Source of the DNA: Heterohyrax brucei | Taxonomy: Eukaryota; Chordata; Mammalia; Hyracoidea; Procaviidae | Length of the DNA stretch: 64,000 bases | NCBI GenBank assembly: GCA_028571685.1 | Contig: CM053143.1 | Span: forward strand, 154,746,329 to 154,810,328 | Direction of reading: 5' to 3' | Shown: one piece after another, positions 1-10,591 of the stretch | How the letters are laid out: each line of letters begins with the position of its first letter | Position numbering within the stretch: position 1 is the first letter of the stretch | Program-made: the position numbers and the translations under genes | The notes under the pieces: model-generated | Seen by the model: the letters and a program-made list of their open reading frames with translations, nothing else | Database searches by the model: none | Told to the model about the DNA's origin: nothing

Positions 1-222
1 CCATGCCAAACAGGGTTAACAAGCTGCCCAGTGAAAATCCTGAGATTTTTATTTACTTGAAGACATCTGTGATCACTTGAGGCTTTTTTAATTAAAAGGC
101 ACAGTAGTAAATTTTGATTGCTGAACCTAACGGCAGATCACTAAATAACTGGGACAACCTCTTTAGCTTTTCCAAGTGAGTGAAACTTCCATTTTCATTT
201 CAAGTCGATGATGCAGACTTAC

Positions 223-381
223 CGAGGTCGATAAGAATGGCATGCTGCTGGGAGGTGAGCTGTTTGAGGAGTTCTTTGTACGGTGTGTCCTTTGGCTGCT
301 GTTTACTGGGAAACTGGTGTCTAAGGTGGTACTGCTCTGCTAGAAATTTCCAAATCTCACCCCGGTGATGACGAGGCACAC
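223..381 (-). CDS. TBC1D1: TBC1D1 coding exon C (start of the TBC/RabGAP domain)
   Basis: Internal exon read from 381 down to 223, 159 nt, open throughout, 53 residues plus split codons. It follows a pyrimidine-rich acceptor ending AAAG and ends at a CTCG|GTAAGT donor. The peptide begins [16 protein letters not shown] and ends [12 protein letters not shown], which I recognise as the entry of the TBC domain of TBC1D1 rather than its paralogue TBC1D4 (there the matching stretch reads VPKSRRGEIWQFLALQ). TBC domains stimulate GTP hydrolysis on Rab proteins; TBC1D1 acts on Rabs of GLUT4 storage vesicles in muscle. The R-x-x-x-W motif (RGEIW) is visible. The arginine-finger motif IxxDxxR is cut by the splice site: I-L-I-D-L-G is here and the catalytic Arg must lie in the next exon, outside the window. 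Compared with the human protein as I recall it, Y, R and T replace F, K and V at three positions. Confidence 0.95.
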
Positions 382-433
382 CTTTAAAAAGAGAAAGCAG
401 GAAATATAAAGAATGAGTTTTTCTTCCACAGAA

Positions 434-632
434 TGGAGTCCCTGGGTGGTGAACATGGTTAACACACTCAGCTGCTAACTGAAAGGTTGGCGGGTTGAGT
501 CTCCCAGAGACTCCTTAGAAGAAAGGCCTAGCAATCTACTTCTGAAAAACCAGCTCTATGTACGGAATAATAAAACGCAAAGACCTGTTGCCATGTGTTG
601 ATTCCGACTCACAACATCTTGTACAGAATACA
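434..632 (+). mobile_element. AfroSINE, long variant, joined to an inverted scrap
   Basis: 'tggttaacacactcagctgc' and 'cctagcaatctacttctgaa' are the forward long variant. From 578 'gacctgttgccatgtgttga' is the start of a reverse copy. Confidence 0.8.
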
Positions 633-1663
633 ACTATCAATGGCACTCTATCGATTCAAATTCTTGTTCTACTATGAATTAATGGCAAAGGAATGCAAAA
701 GATGCCACCAAAATGTGTCATACTTGCTGCCTTCTTTCCTCCTTCCTTCCTTCCTGCCGCCAACCCTCCCTGACTTGCCCCAATCCCTTTCTACTTTCCT
801 TCCATCTTTCAAGCATATACTATGTTCTGTGTTACGCTCTGCAAGTAATAAACCAATAAATAACAGACAAGCCCCCAACTCATGCCAACTGAGAATGTTC
901 TTGGGAAATAGATGACAAGCTAAGAGAAAATATGATAAATTTCGCTAAGAGGGAGGTAATGACAGCAAGGCAGTGTGCAGACAAAAAATAGCTTGCTCAT
1001 TTCTGAATCATCAAGACAGTTTCAGAGACTCCTTCACTTGGGACACTGGAAGAGAAGACAGAAGACAAGCCAGTGAAATGAGATTATGCGCATTTCATTT
1101 TGCCTTGAGCAGCTGTATGTGTCTGAAGGGAACAGTCAGCTATAAGGCTGGGACAGTTTTCTTACAAGCTAAATTAAAGGCAGAGAGATCTGTATTTTGT
1201 TTTGGTAGCTATAGGGAACCAGTGAATGTTTCTGAGCTGAGAGGGGAGTGGACTGATCAAACTTGAGATTCTGGAGTGCAATTAGAAGGTTTCCTGCAGG
1301 GCTGCCTGGAGGCAGGGAGCAGAGGCTGCACCAGCCAGCTTTCCTCTGCATAAACCTACCTAGTGGGGATTAGCGACCACCCCAAAACAAGAAAAAAACA
1401 ATTTGATTCACTATCTAATGTTTTAAAAAGATCCATACTCAAAGTGATTAAAAATGTTGTCTAAAACTAAGACAAGTTTTCTTAAAGTTAAAAGTGACAG
1501 CTTTCCAACAAAATTCATTTATTCTTTCTTTACCCAGCTGTTAAGAGGCCCAGAAGTAGAAACGGGGAGAGAAAGAAGACTGCACAATGAGGCATCAAAA
1601 TTTCCTCTTATCTGACAGAAGTTTTCTTGGGAGAAAAGAAACTTCTGAATTAGGGATTAATCC

Positions 1664-1825
1664 TTCCCGGTGGCAATGGTGAAGTGCTATGGCTACTAAC
1701 CAAAAGACTGGCAGTTCGAATGTATCAGGTGCCCTGTGGAAAACTCATCAGACAGTTCTGCTCTCCTACAGGGTTGCTATGAGTCAGAATTGACTTGATG
1801 ACAATTGGTTTGGTGTTTGGTTTCT
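1664..1825 (+). mobile_element. AfroSINE, forward
   Basis: tRNA-like head 'ggctactaaccaaaagactg', box B region 'ggcagttcgaatgtatcagg', body 'tatgagtcagaattgacttg'. Confidence 0.9.
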
Positions 1826-1964
1826 TTCTTCCCAGGCAGGAAAAAAGAAGTGACTACTTTGTCACACCCTGCAGTTCAGCAAGTTGGCCCCAGAAGGCAG
1901 GTTTTCTATTTCCCACTGGCCATCTTTGAGAGAAGTTTCTATTCCGGTAAGTTAGCAACAGCAA

Positions 1965-2075
1965 GAGCAACCCTTTACTGAGAGGCCACTACCTGCCAGG
2001 CACCGGGACAACCACTTTACAGGTATTAGCCCGTATCATTGTCGCAGCCTCCTCAGGGAAACAGGTGAGGAGAGA
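1965..2075 (-). repeat. MIR-type SINE fragment
   Basis: 'ccaggcaccgggacaaccac' followed by 'tttacaggtattagcccgta', as in the reverse of the MIR tail. Confidence 0.6.
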
Positions 2076-2118
2076 GGATCCACCACAGAGAATAAGCCCC
2101 TCAACCGAGGTTTTTTCT

Positions 2119-2250
2119 GGTGGTACATGTAAGAACCTAACAAAGGTCACTTAGGTTATTAAGCTGCATTCCATCCCCTGCCTCAGTTACCACCCTCAGA
2201 CCAAGTGACAGTTAAAGTAAGAATTATCACCCTCAAGCCAGATTAGCTGG
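2119..2250 (+). repeat. Inverted duplicate, left arm
   Basis: Matches the reverse complement of 3115-3248 at nearly 90 percent, for example 'tggtacatgtaagaacctaa' and 'aagctgcattccatcccctg'. It is not part of a family I recognise. Confidence 0.9.
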
Positions 2251-2904
2251 TCTGCATTCCTCTCTCTGTCTCAGAAGAAACAGAATTAAGACCTCAGAGA
2301 GAGGTAATGAAATTTTGGGTAATTCACATAGCTCAAACACCAACCCCTTTGAATTCTGGCTATAAAAATTACTGGACATGTAACCCAAGTGGGACAGTTG
2401 GCTCGCTGTCCCCCCGATTGCTGGCATATCTGCACATAAAATATTTGAACCCCACACTGTCCCTGAATTTTCGGCTATAGTGACAGACGGAATGAACTTG
2501 CTTTAGTTTGGCAGCATTTCTGCCTAGCTGGTTAGCAGGAGCCCGAGGAAATGTCTTTACTTTCCTTTGACATCCTCCCTGTCAGACAATGCGGCTAGTC
2601 AGACGGACATTGGAGAAAGCAACATTTTATATCCCAGCGTCTTAGTGAATGACAAAATGATCACTTGTAGATTTAAACCAGGTAATATTCAACTTCATTT
2701 ATTATCATAAGAAACTATTTAGAAAGCATCATGCAGCCACCTCTTGGAAGTGTGTAAGGTATAGTAAGTAGCAATTATCCGTTCTTCTCCTACATATAAC
2801 AGTTGTTAAAAAAAAATGTTAGCCTATGTGGACCACACTTAACCCTGACCACATCCTTAGCCTTCTCCCAGTGTTTATCTCAGTACTTATCTGTGCTGCA
2901 GGGT

Positions 2905-2994
2905 GAATGAACCAAAACCCAAATCTGTTGTCACCGAGTCAGTTCTGAATCACGGCGACCATACGGGACAGAATGGAACTGCCCCATAGGGTAT
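2905..2994 (-). mobile_element. AfroSINE 3' fragment, reverse
   Basis: 'aatctgttgtcaccgagtca' to 'tggaactgccccatagggta'; it abuts the MLT1-like LTR. Confidence 0.85.
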
Positions 2995-3541
2995 GGGTGG
3001 AATGCTGGGCCCCAAAAAAGATACATTCATGTCCTTGTTCCTAGAACCTGTAATGTGACCTTATTTGGAAAAAGGGTCTTTGCAGATAGAATTAAGCTAA
3101 GGATCCCTCAGGATCAGCTAATCCAGTTTGCAGGGGATAATTCTTACATTTACTGTCATTTGGTCTAAGGGTCATAACTGAGTACACAGGGGATGGAATG
3201 CAGCTTAACAACCTGAGTGACCTTTGTTAGGTTCTTACATGTACCACAAGATCATCCTGAATTACCAGAGGGGGCCTTAAGTCCGGTGACAAGTGGAAGA
3301 GGCAACCTGATCACAAAGGCAGAGGTTGGAATAAGGTGGCCACCAAGTCAAGGAACACAATAGCCTCCAGAAGCTAGAGGCGGCAATAAACAGCCTGTCT
3401 CTGAGTCTTTGGTGGAAGAACAGCCTGCTGACACCTTGATTTCAGACCACCAGTCTCCAAAACTGGGAGAGAATAAACTTCTGTTGTTTTAAGCGAACTA
3501 GCATGTGCTATGGCAGCAACAAGAAATGAAAATATCCTAAT
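2995..3541 (+). mobile_element. MLT1-like LTR (ERVL-MaLR)
   Basis: Contains 'cttatttggaaaaagggtct' followed by 'ttgcagatagaattaagcta' and ends in 'gagaataaacttctgttgtt' with a CAGCAACAAGAAATGAAAA tail, as in mammalian MaLR solo LTRs. It is interrupted by the right arm of an inverted duplication (3115-3248). Confidence 0.7.
3115..3248 (-). repeat. Inverted duplicate, right arm, inside an LTR
   Basis: Reverse complement partner of 2119-2250. It sits within an MLT1-like LTR and appears to interrupt it. Confidence 0.88.
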
Positions 3542-5012
3542 GTCTGCTTTTTAGTATTCCTCTATTCCTTCTCTACCTCTCCTACTCCTGCTCAGACATC
3601 TACACTGTGTATCTGTGTTCACACACACACACACATACGTCCTTAATACTTTATCTTGGTTCTTCAAACCCTGATTAGAAGATAAACGTTGGCCGAGAAA
3701 TAGCCAGTGTGTTAAGTGATTTATCATGGGGATTTTTCAAAAACTTCTTTTTCAAAGTGGGAAATTTTGCCAATTCATGAGATGCTGAATTTCCTCTGAC
3801 TACTACAGCACTCCTGATCTCTTATCAGACCTCTATTTTTTGGAGCCCAGAATACTGGCTGTGTCACTGGACAGCACTACACATTCCGGTAGTTAAGAGT
3901 AAGCTTGGTGTTTCTGAGTTAAAAACAGTCACTTAAATCATTGACAGTGTTTTTGCTAAGAAAGGCCTGGAACATCCTTTCTGATGATCCACTGTGCCTT
4001 CAGTCCCAACCCCAGAGAGCAAGCCTACCACGGAGTCCTCACCCAGGGCCCATAGGTTAGGTTAGGGTTTAGAGCTGTTCAATTTTATGTGTTGAAAACA
4101 GCTAAGAAATTGGCAAAGCCCCTTCTCCAGTTACAGATAAACATCACTCTGTGGTGCAGAAAGGGATGTGACAAAGTCAGGGGGATGTGCGGAAATCTGG
4201 GTGAGTCTCAGCTTACCCCATAAATGAATTGTTCAACCAGCTGCACTCACATTCACTATATGAGTTGAAGATTCCTAGATTATTTCTATGAGCCTCCCTT
4301 GAAAAACGCCCAGAGAAATCTCACATATCCCAGCGCCAGGCTTCTAAGAAGTTCCAACACTTGCAGTAGTTGTCACAGACCCCCATGCAACGTGCTTCTT
4401 GGGAAAGCAGAGTCACCTGAAGACCATCATCTAGTCAACTGTGAAAGGCAAAGAAACAACTTGTTGTTTTCTCTGCTTTCTCGTTTTACACAACAGCCAT
4501 CTGTGGCCACCTGGTGAAGGCTGAGTCAGATACAAACAACTCTTCCAACACTTGATGCTGGACTTCTGGCCTCCAGCACTGTGAGAGAACCAAGGTATTT
4601 TTTTTGAAGCCGTCAGGTGTGCCTATATGTAAGGGTAACCTCCACCAACCTTGACCGATGCACAAAATGTTAGAACTGGAAGAGTTCTAACCCTTCCACA
4701 GCCATCTGCTCCAAGGCCCTCATTGTACTAGTGAGGAGGAAAGAGTAAAGCGAGGGGAAACACCAAAGGTCATGCCGGAAGCTGCTAGTGACTTAGAACC
4801 TGATTCTTGACCAGTCCTGGTCTCTGAGAACAACACGGCACAGGGGAGGTTCAGTGGGAGGCAGTGAGCTATGACAGTCAGACCTCCAGCAGACTGGGGT
4901 GTGGGCCAGGCTCTGCAGTCCTAGGCCCCTTAGTCAACTGCTCTAAGATGAAGTCTCCTTATCTACAGAAAGGGGACAATCATAACTAGCAAAAGCTACC
5001 TATTACTAAAAC

Positions 5013-5221
5013 TGAGGTTCCTGGATATTGAAACAGCTAGCATTTGACTGCCAAATACAGGATGGCGGTTCAAACCCTTCTCCAGGTACTTCAGAAGAAA
5101 AGCCTGGTGATCCCCTCCAGTGAAGATTACAGTGAAGAAAGCCCTGTGGAACAGCTTTTCTCTGTAATACACAGGGCTCTCAAAGAATTGTATCAACTCA
5201 AAGGCAACTAGCAACAACATT
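5013..5221 (+). mobile_element. AfroSINE, forward, extended variant
   Basis: 'aaagcctggtgatcccctcc', 'gaagattacagtgaagaaag' and the AACAACA tail. Confidence 0.8.
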
Positions 5222-5869
5222 ATGAAAACTGATGCTGTCCAAACTCAGAAAAAAATATTAATGCCTGATAGCAGGAGCAAACACTGCTTGTTCTATTTAC
5301 TCTTAGAGACAGGAAATGGCCTTCCACTGTAGAGCTGATAAAATCAGGAGAAAAACACGAGACCTTGACGTACTTGTAACTCATTCTGAATATGTGGTTA
5401 TTCACGACTCTTTTGGCCAGAACTCAGGAGCACTAAAATTAATGAGAGCCACCAGGCTTCGATCTTGACAGGAGACACCGACTTACAGTTTAAATCATCG
5501 TTTGATTTACTTGAACATTCACAACCACAGGAGTCAAGCTCTACAACAGTGCTTCTCACACTGTCATACAGAACCAGTTTTTCCTTTTCCAATTTCTAAT
5601 CCATTGCAGAGTGATACTTTCTTAAAATGCAATATAAAACGAATTAGTAGGAAAGTAAAATAAGAACAAAACTGACCAAAAAACCAGTCCATTTTTTTTT
5701 TTTTTAAGGATTAAAGCTACTGAATTGCTAAAAACATTTCCAAATGCTCAGGTTCAGTTTCTGCTCTTATCACATCTTGTCCTTGTTAACAGTTTGGACA
5801 AGCACCAGTCAGCAGACCATGCTTAAAAAATAATTAATACTGCTGGCTCTCTGACACTTGTGTACAAGA

Positions 5870-6075
5870 CACAAGCTGTGTGCTCCAGGTATGTGTTCAC
5901 TTACTCCTCACAACAGCCAGGAGGGAGACAGATTTTGTCATCACAAACATCTCCATGTGGAAAGTGGGGCTCAGAGAGGTTAGGTCATTTGTCCAAGATC
6001 ACACAGCCAAGGAAGCAGCAGAGCTAGGATCCAAACCTGAGACTATGGTCTGAAGTCTGTGCTCTATACTCTGTA
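5870..6075 (-). repeat. MIR, reverse orientation
   Basis: 'ggctcagagaggttaggtca' and 'caagatcacacagccaagga' are the reverse MIR core. Its end is caught up in the 188-bp tandem duplication. Confidence 0.85.
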
Positions 6076-6392
6076 CTGTCTCCCTAATCCAAACCCATTG
6101 TCATTGAGTTGATTTGACTCATGGAGAACCTACAGGACACAGCGGAACTGCCCCATAGGGTTTGCAAGGCTATGATCTGTATGAAGCAGAATGTCACCTC
6201 TTTCAGCAGTGCTAGGATCCACACCTGAGACTATGGTCTGATGTCTGTGCTCTGTACTCTGTACTGTCTCTCTAATCCAAACCCATTGCCATTGAGTTGA
6301 TTTGACTCACAGAGAACCTACAGGACACAGCGGAACTGCCCCACAGGGTTTGCAAGGCTATGATCTGTATGAAGCAGAATGTCACCTCTTTC
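6024..6392. repeat. 188-bp tandem duplication
   Basis: Units 6024-6211 and 6212-6392. Each holds the end of a MIR and a reverse AfroSINE fragment (for example 'acacagcggaactgcccc'). The copies differ at only a handful of sites, so the duplication is more recent than the SINE. Confidence 0.93.
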
Positions 6393-6444
6393 TCCAGTGG
6401 AGTGGATGGTGAGTTTGAAATCTTCCCCTTTTGATTAGTAGCCA

Positions 6445-6656
6445 ACCACTTAACAGAGCAGTGACTAAGAACTTGGCTGTTAGCTGAAAGGTCAGTGGTT
6501 TGAATCCACCAGCTGCTCCATGGCAGAAAAGACCTAATGATCTGCTCCTGTAAAGAATTAGGCCTAGAAAACTGTATGGGGCAGTTTCACTCTGTCCCCA
6601 GGGTGGCTATGAATCAGCATCAACTCCAAAGCATGCAATGACAGCAGCAACAACAG
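6445..6656 (+). mobile_element. AfroSINE, forward
   Basis: 'ttagctgaaaggtcagtggt' head and 'gcagcaacaacagagtacac' tail. Confidence 0.88.
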
Positions 6657-6720
6657 AGTACACAACGGGAATCTACACACTGGTTTTCAATTTCTATTTA
6701 ACTCGGGGTGCACCATCATA

Positions 6721-6829
6721 CCATTATTCAGTTCACAGGCAACTAAACCCTTGGGTTTTTCTTCTGTCTCCTTAACCATTATTCAGTTCACAGGCAACTA
6801 AACCCTTGGGTTTTTCTTCTGTCTCCTTG
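6721..6829. repeat. Perfect 55-bp tandem duplication
   Basis: 'ccattattcagttcacaggc' starts at 6721 and again at 6776. The two units are identical over 54 bases, then diverge. Confidence 0.97.
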
Positions 6830-7046
6830 TTTCCTGGTCTTCTAAGCATTTTATTTTCTATTAGGAATCATGAAAGGCGATGAAACTCACATTAATTAAG
6901 ATACTTGGCAATGACTTAAGTAAAAAGGAGGAGATAGCCACTGAAACTAGACTTTAAAATTGCTGAGAACCCTTGTTTTGTTATTTCATGCTTCTTTTCA
7001 TAATTAGCAAGGGATGAGGCTGGCTGAACTGATTCCCAACAGTTAC

Positions 7047-7208
7047 CTTGTCCAACAGCTGAATGCATTTTGTCCATATCAAACTTAATTTTTGATCTTC
7101 CTGGAGTGCTCAGCATCTTTTCCCACACTGTAGTTACTTCTTTAAGACAGGGAGTGATTTCTTCATAATCGAGCTTCAGACGCTTGTTTAGTAAATCATT
7201 TTCAGAGG
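7047..7208 (-). CDS. TBC1D1: TBC1D1 coding exon B (linker before the TBC domain)
   Basis: Internal exon read from 7208 down to 7047, 162 nt, open. The acceptor is TTCTGTTTCCAG|CC and the donor CAAG|GTAACT. Phase matches both neighbours: exon A ends in a lone G that completes the Ala codon, and this exon ends in a lone G completed by GT in exon C. The peptide starts ASENDLLNKRLKLDYEE, continues through VTTVWEKMLSTPGRSKIKF and ends MHSAVGQG. TBC1D1 has this sequence immediately before [10 protein letters not shown]. It is the charged, partly helical linker between the calmodulin-binding region and the GAP domain. One conservative change from human is visible: DMDKMHS where human has DMEKMHS. 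Confidence 0.95.
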
Positions 7209-7483
7209 CTGGAAACAGAACATTCAAGTGTTAGTTAGTAAATGCTAGACATGGCTGTCTAATTTCCTTTACTGAAATGTCCTGCAGTTACAGCCAGCTA
7301 ATGTTCAAATTAAAGTCACTGTCCCTACCTGACCCCACTGAGTCCCCCAATATTCCTTTTCTTGGAAAATGCAAAAAACGTAGAAGTCATTCTTGATTTC
7401 TCTCATTCCTGCATGCCTAATATGACTCTACTGCTGAAATATATTCTATTGGCTGATCTCTTTTGATTTCCTGTACTACCTTA

Positions 7484-8150
7484 GTCATCCAGTGTTGTTT
7501 TAACAGAAATAACATAAATAGATGGTTTTAAAAAGAGAAATTTTATTTGTCACAGTCCCCAGAAAAACCCAGTGCCATCAAGTCGATTCTGACTCATAGT
7601 GACCGTATAGGGCAGAGTAAAACTGCTCCACAGAGTTTTCAAGGAGCTTCTGGCAGATTCAAACTGCCGACCTTTTGGTTAGCAGACATGGCATATAACC
7701 ACTAGGCCAGCAGGGTTTCCTTGTCTCAGCCCAGTAGGTTAGAAGTCCAAATTCAGGGTGTCACCTCCACGGGAAGGCTTCCTCTTCTGGCTCTGGCAAA
7801 GGTGCTTGGCATTAATCTTCCTACGGATTGGAAGTTACCAAAGTGCAGGGACCCTAGTCTTTTCCAAGACATGCTAAGCTCCTGGCACTGCTTCTTGGTA
7901 GTATGAGTTCCCGTATCTCTCTGCTATCTTCTTTCCTTTGTATCTCCAGAGACTCCCTCAAGGCACAAAACAATCTTATACACATTTGAGTCCTGCCCCA
8001 CAAACACAAGTGTCTCCCACCCTCCCTCATTAACATCATAGGGGCAGGGTTTACAACATAAACAAACATGACACAGTACCAGGAATCATGGCCCAGCCAA
8101 ACAGCTACACAGATTTTGGGGGGAACACAGTTGAATTCATGGCATTCCAT
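7484..8150 (-). mobile_element. MaLR-like solo LTR with a nested AfroSINE
   Basis: Reverse orientation copy of the LTR family seen at 20627, 35282, 36405 and 59872. It starts near 'cagtgttgttttaacagaaa', is interrupted at 7558-7722 by a SINE, resumes at 'ggttagaagtccaaattcag' and ends at 'agttgaattcatggcattcc'. It is co-oriented with TBC1D1. No retroviral coding sequence is attached. Confidence 0.65.
7558..7722 (-). mobile_element. AfroSINE, reverse, nested in an LTR
   Basis: 'gccatcaagtcgattctgac' to 'ccactaggccagcagggttt'. It splits the LTR at 7484-8150. Confidence 0.93.
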
Positions 8151-8181
8151 ATTGGACTAACTCTTTCCATCTCCTACAAAC

Positions 8182-8322
8182 AAAAAACCCAACCCACTGC
8201 TATCAAAGTTGATGCCAACTCATAGCAATCCTATAGGACAGAGTAGAACTGCCCCACAGAGTTTCCAAGGAGAGCCTTGGGTTAGCAGCTGTAGCACTTA
8301 ACCACTACACCACCAGGGTTTC
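8182..8322 (-). mobile_element. AfroSINE, reverse
   Basis: 'atgccaactcatagcaatcc' to 'accactacaccaccagggtt', with a small internal deletion. Confidence 0.9.
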
Positions 8323-8626
8323 CATACTATCCATTTAAGCCACTGTTATTGCAAAAGCTGAAGCTACATGTGAAAATTCCTGATGCCTAGCATGGTTAGA
8401 ACTCAACAAAATTTTTTCATCTAAACAAGGACAGACTCTCTTCAGGGTAAGTTCTTTTCATTTAGAGTCACAGGTAACTTCTACCTTATGGTCCTGTTGA
8501 ATAAATCTACGCTTTTCATATGGTACCATCTTAAACATAAAAAGATAGCTCTTGCTTCCCACCAACACTTATTCAGTGTAGCCAGGCAAGTGCTGTCGAG
8601 TGGGATCCCACTCATAAGGCTGCATT

Positions 8627-8641
8627 AAGAATTCTACCTAA
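8627..8641. repeat. Target-site duplication, left copy, of the L1 at 8642
   Basis: The sequence aagaattctacctaa recurs exactly at 15319-15333, immediately after the L1 A-run. The interior matches the AT-rich site normally used by L1 endonuclease. Confidence 0.93.
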
Positions 8642-9638
8642 GGGCGGAGTGAAGATGGCAGACTAAGCACACGTCTCCTTATATCCCTGTGGAAACTAAG
8701 ACCTGAACTGATAATTAAACAGAGCCTTCTGGTCACCTAGTGAACCCCCAGGACATGGCACAGGGCTGTTAATTTGGACCTCACACCACTGAACGAAAAA
8801 CCTTCTCTCTTTCACTGACTCCTGCTGCTGGCTAGCCCTGGCTCTCACGGACTGAAGGTAAACATATCATTTTGACTTTTTTTTTTTTTTTCCTCTGTCT
8901 TGGCTGGCGGATGGAACTGGGTGTTGCCTAGCAGCTAGACTCAGACACACTGCTGGGAGGATAGGCACGCAAAATTCCCATATTTTGAGAGCCAGCCTTA
9001 GGACTGTGTTCATCTGGCCACTTCTGCCTGTCATTTCATCACTGCCACAGCATGGTTTGTATGGAACTGCACTGCCAGTGTGCTGACACCATGTTGGATA
9101 CGGAGATTTTAGCGGGATCTAATTCTTAGCCTGGGAGCCAGTGCCTGCAAACAAGACAGCGCTTCTCGGACAGAAAAGCAGTAGTTTACACAGTGTTGCC
9201 TATGGTGCAGGTCCAACAACAGAGGCAGAGGAATCACCACCTCTCAGCACCTTTAGCCCCTCTATCTGCCAACCATGTGGAAGGCGCCATCTTAGATATG
9301 GTGGCCGAAGGTGGCCGTTTCTTAGCTTCGGAGGCAGAGCCTGCCCATAGGAGAGCACTTTTCTAACAGAAAAGCACTACTTTACACAGTGTCGCCTAAG
9401 GCTGGGCCCTGTCTGCAGAGGCGAACAGGGCACTAGCATTGCTGTATTTTGTAACTAGTTTGCATCATCTGAGGTTGGATATAGAGGTGCTTACTTTGCC
9501 AGTTAGGAAGAGGGACCTCTACACCTGAAAACCTGACTGATGTGGGAAGTGGTCAGATACCTTTTATATTTTAAGACAGCCTACAGAAATATCGGCAGTC
9601 CATCCTCACAGCATCTCTCCCAGCCTCTACTTACTCAC
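8642..9638 (+). promoter_or_regulatory. L1 5' UTR / internal promoter region
   Basis: Non-coding leader of the L1. An AAGATGGC core lies at about 8652-8659, matching the YY1-site position of mammalian L1 promoters. A second core, inverted, is GCGCCATCTTAG at 9284-9295. Two partial tandem units with about 196-bp spacing are visible: cagaaaagcagtagtttaca at 9171 recurs with few changes at 9367, and the blocks upstream of each also align (9143 and 9341). Promoter activity is inferred from position and motifs only. Confidence 0.6.
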
Positions 9639-10591
9639 ATGAGACCCAAAAAGCAACAGACACTTGTGGCATACAAGAAATCACCCATGGCTTCAGAAGG
9701 CTCCCAAACAAAACAATCAAGCAGTTTTTCAGATGAAGAAACTTTTCTGAAATCATCAGACGGTGAATACAAAATGATTATATACAGAGCCCTTCTAGAC
9801 CTTATACAAAATACAGCAGAATGAAAGGAAAAATTAAGCAAGCTGTTCGATCTGATGGAACACCAGTACTCTGAAATACAACAAATCAATAACAAAATCA
9901 AAGACATAGAAACTTCCATGCAAAGCCAAGAAAACAGAATGGAACAAATGGAAAAAAGAATTTCTGACTTCGAAGACAGAGCTACTGACACCAGCATCTG
10001 TGAGCAGAAAACAGAAACAAGAAAAATGAAGAAGCATTAAGAAGCATGTGGGACTCTATTAAGAGAAACAATCTTCGATTAATTGGAGTCCCTGAACAGG
10101 ACCCGACATCTGAGAACACAGAGAGTATCACTGCTGAGCTGCTGACAGGAAATTTCCCGGAAGTCATGAAGGAAGAGAATATAGACATCTCAGATGCATA
10201 TCGTACGCCACCCAATATAGATCTCAAAAGAAAGACTCTAAGGCATATTACAATCAAGCTTAACAAAATGAAACATAAGCAGCAACTCTTAAAGGCAGCA
10301 AGACTCAAAGCAAAGCTAACATTTAGAGGGAAACCCTGTAGGCTGTCATCAGATTTCTCAGCAGAAACCATGCTGGCAAGGAGACAGTGGCATGATACAT
10401 TCAAAGCCTTGACAGAGAAGAACTTTCAACCAAGAATTATGTGTCCTCCAAAACTATCTTTCAAATGTGAAAAGGAAATTAAGACATTCCCAGATAAACA
10501 GAAACTCAGAGACTTTGTAAAAACCAAACCAAAACTACAAGAAATACTGAAAGAAGTTCTTGGCTTTAGCTTAGAAGAACAAAACCACTAA
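9639..10591 (+). pseudogene. L1 ORF1 (RNA-binding protein), broken
   Basis: Starts MRPKKQQTLVAYKKSP. It continues into a coiled-coil stretch rich in E, Q, K and I heptads (about 9855-10035), then an RRM-like and C-terminal domain containing LRLIGVPE, ITIKLNKMKHKQQLLKAAR and ending LGFSLEEQNH. L1 ORF1p is a trimeric RNA chaperone of the retrotransposition particle. It is inactivated by an in-frame TGA at 9822 and by a frameshift at 10030-10045. The frameshift coincides with a short tandem duplication (gaagcattaa followed by gaagcat), which adds bases and moves the downstream reading to another frame. Confidence 0.9.

Larger units (their letters stand above)
382..7046 (-). other. TBC1D1: TBC1D1 intron between exons B and C
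   Basis: 6,665 nt bounded by the exon B donor and the exon C acceptor. It holds AfroSINEs, two MIRs, an MLT1-like LTR, an inverted duplicate pair (2119-2250 with 3115-3248), a 188-bp tandem duplication (6024-6392) and a perfect 55-bp tandem duplication (6721-6829). The stretches 640-1660, 2255-2905 and 3545-5010 look single-copy. In them I see only a CCTT-rich tract near 732-760 and a short CA run near 3621-3634. Confidence 0.85.

Noticed and set aside
595..915. 106-codon open frame around the CCTT tract
   Set aside because: Low-complexity pyrimidine tract and SINE scrap; no protein signal.
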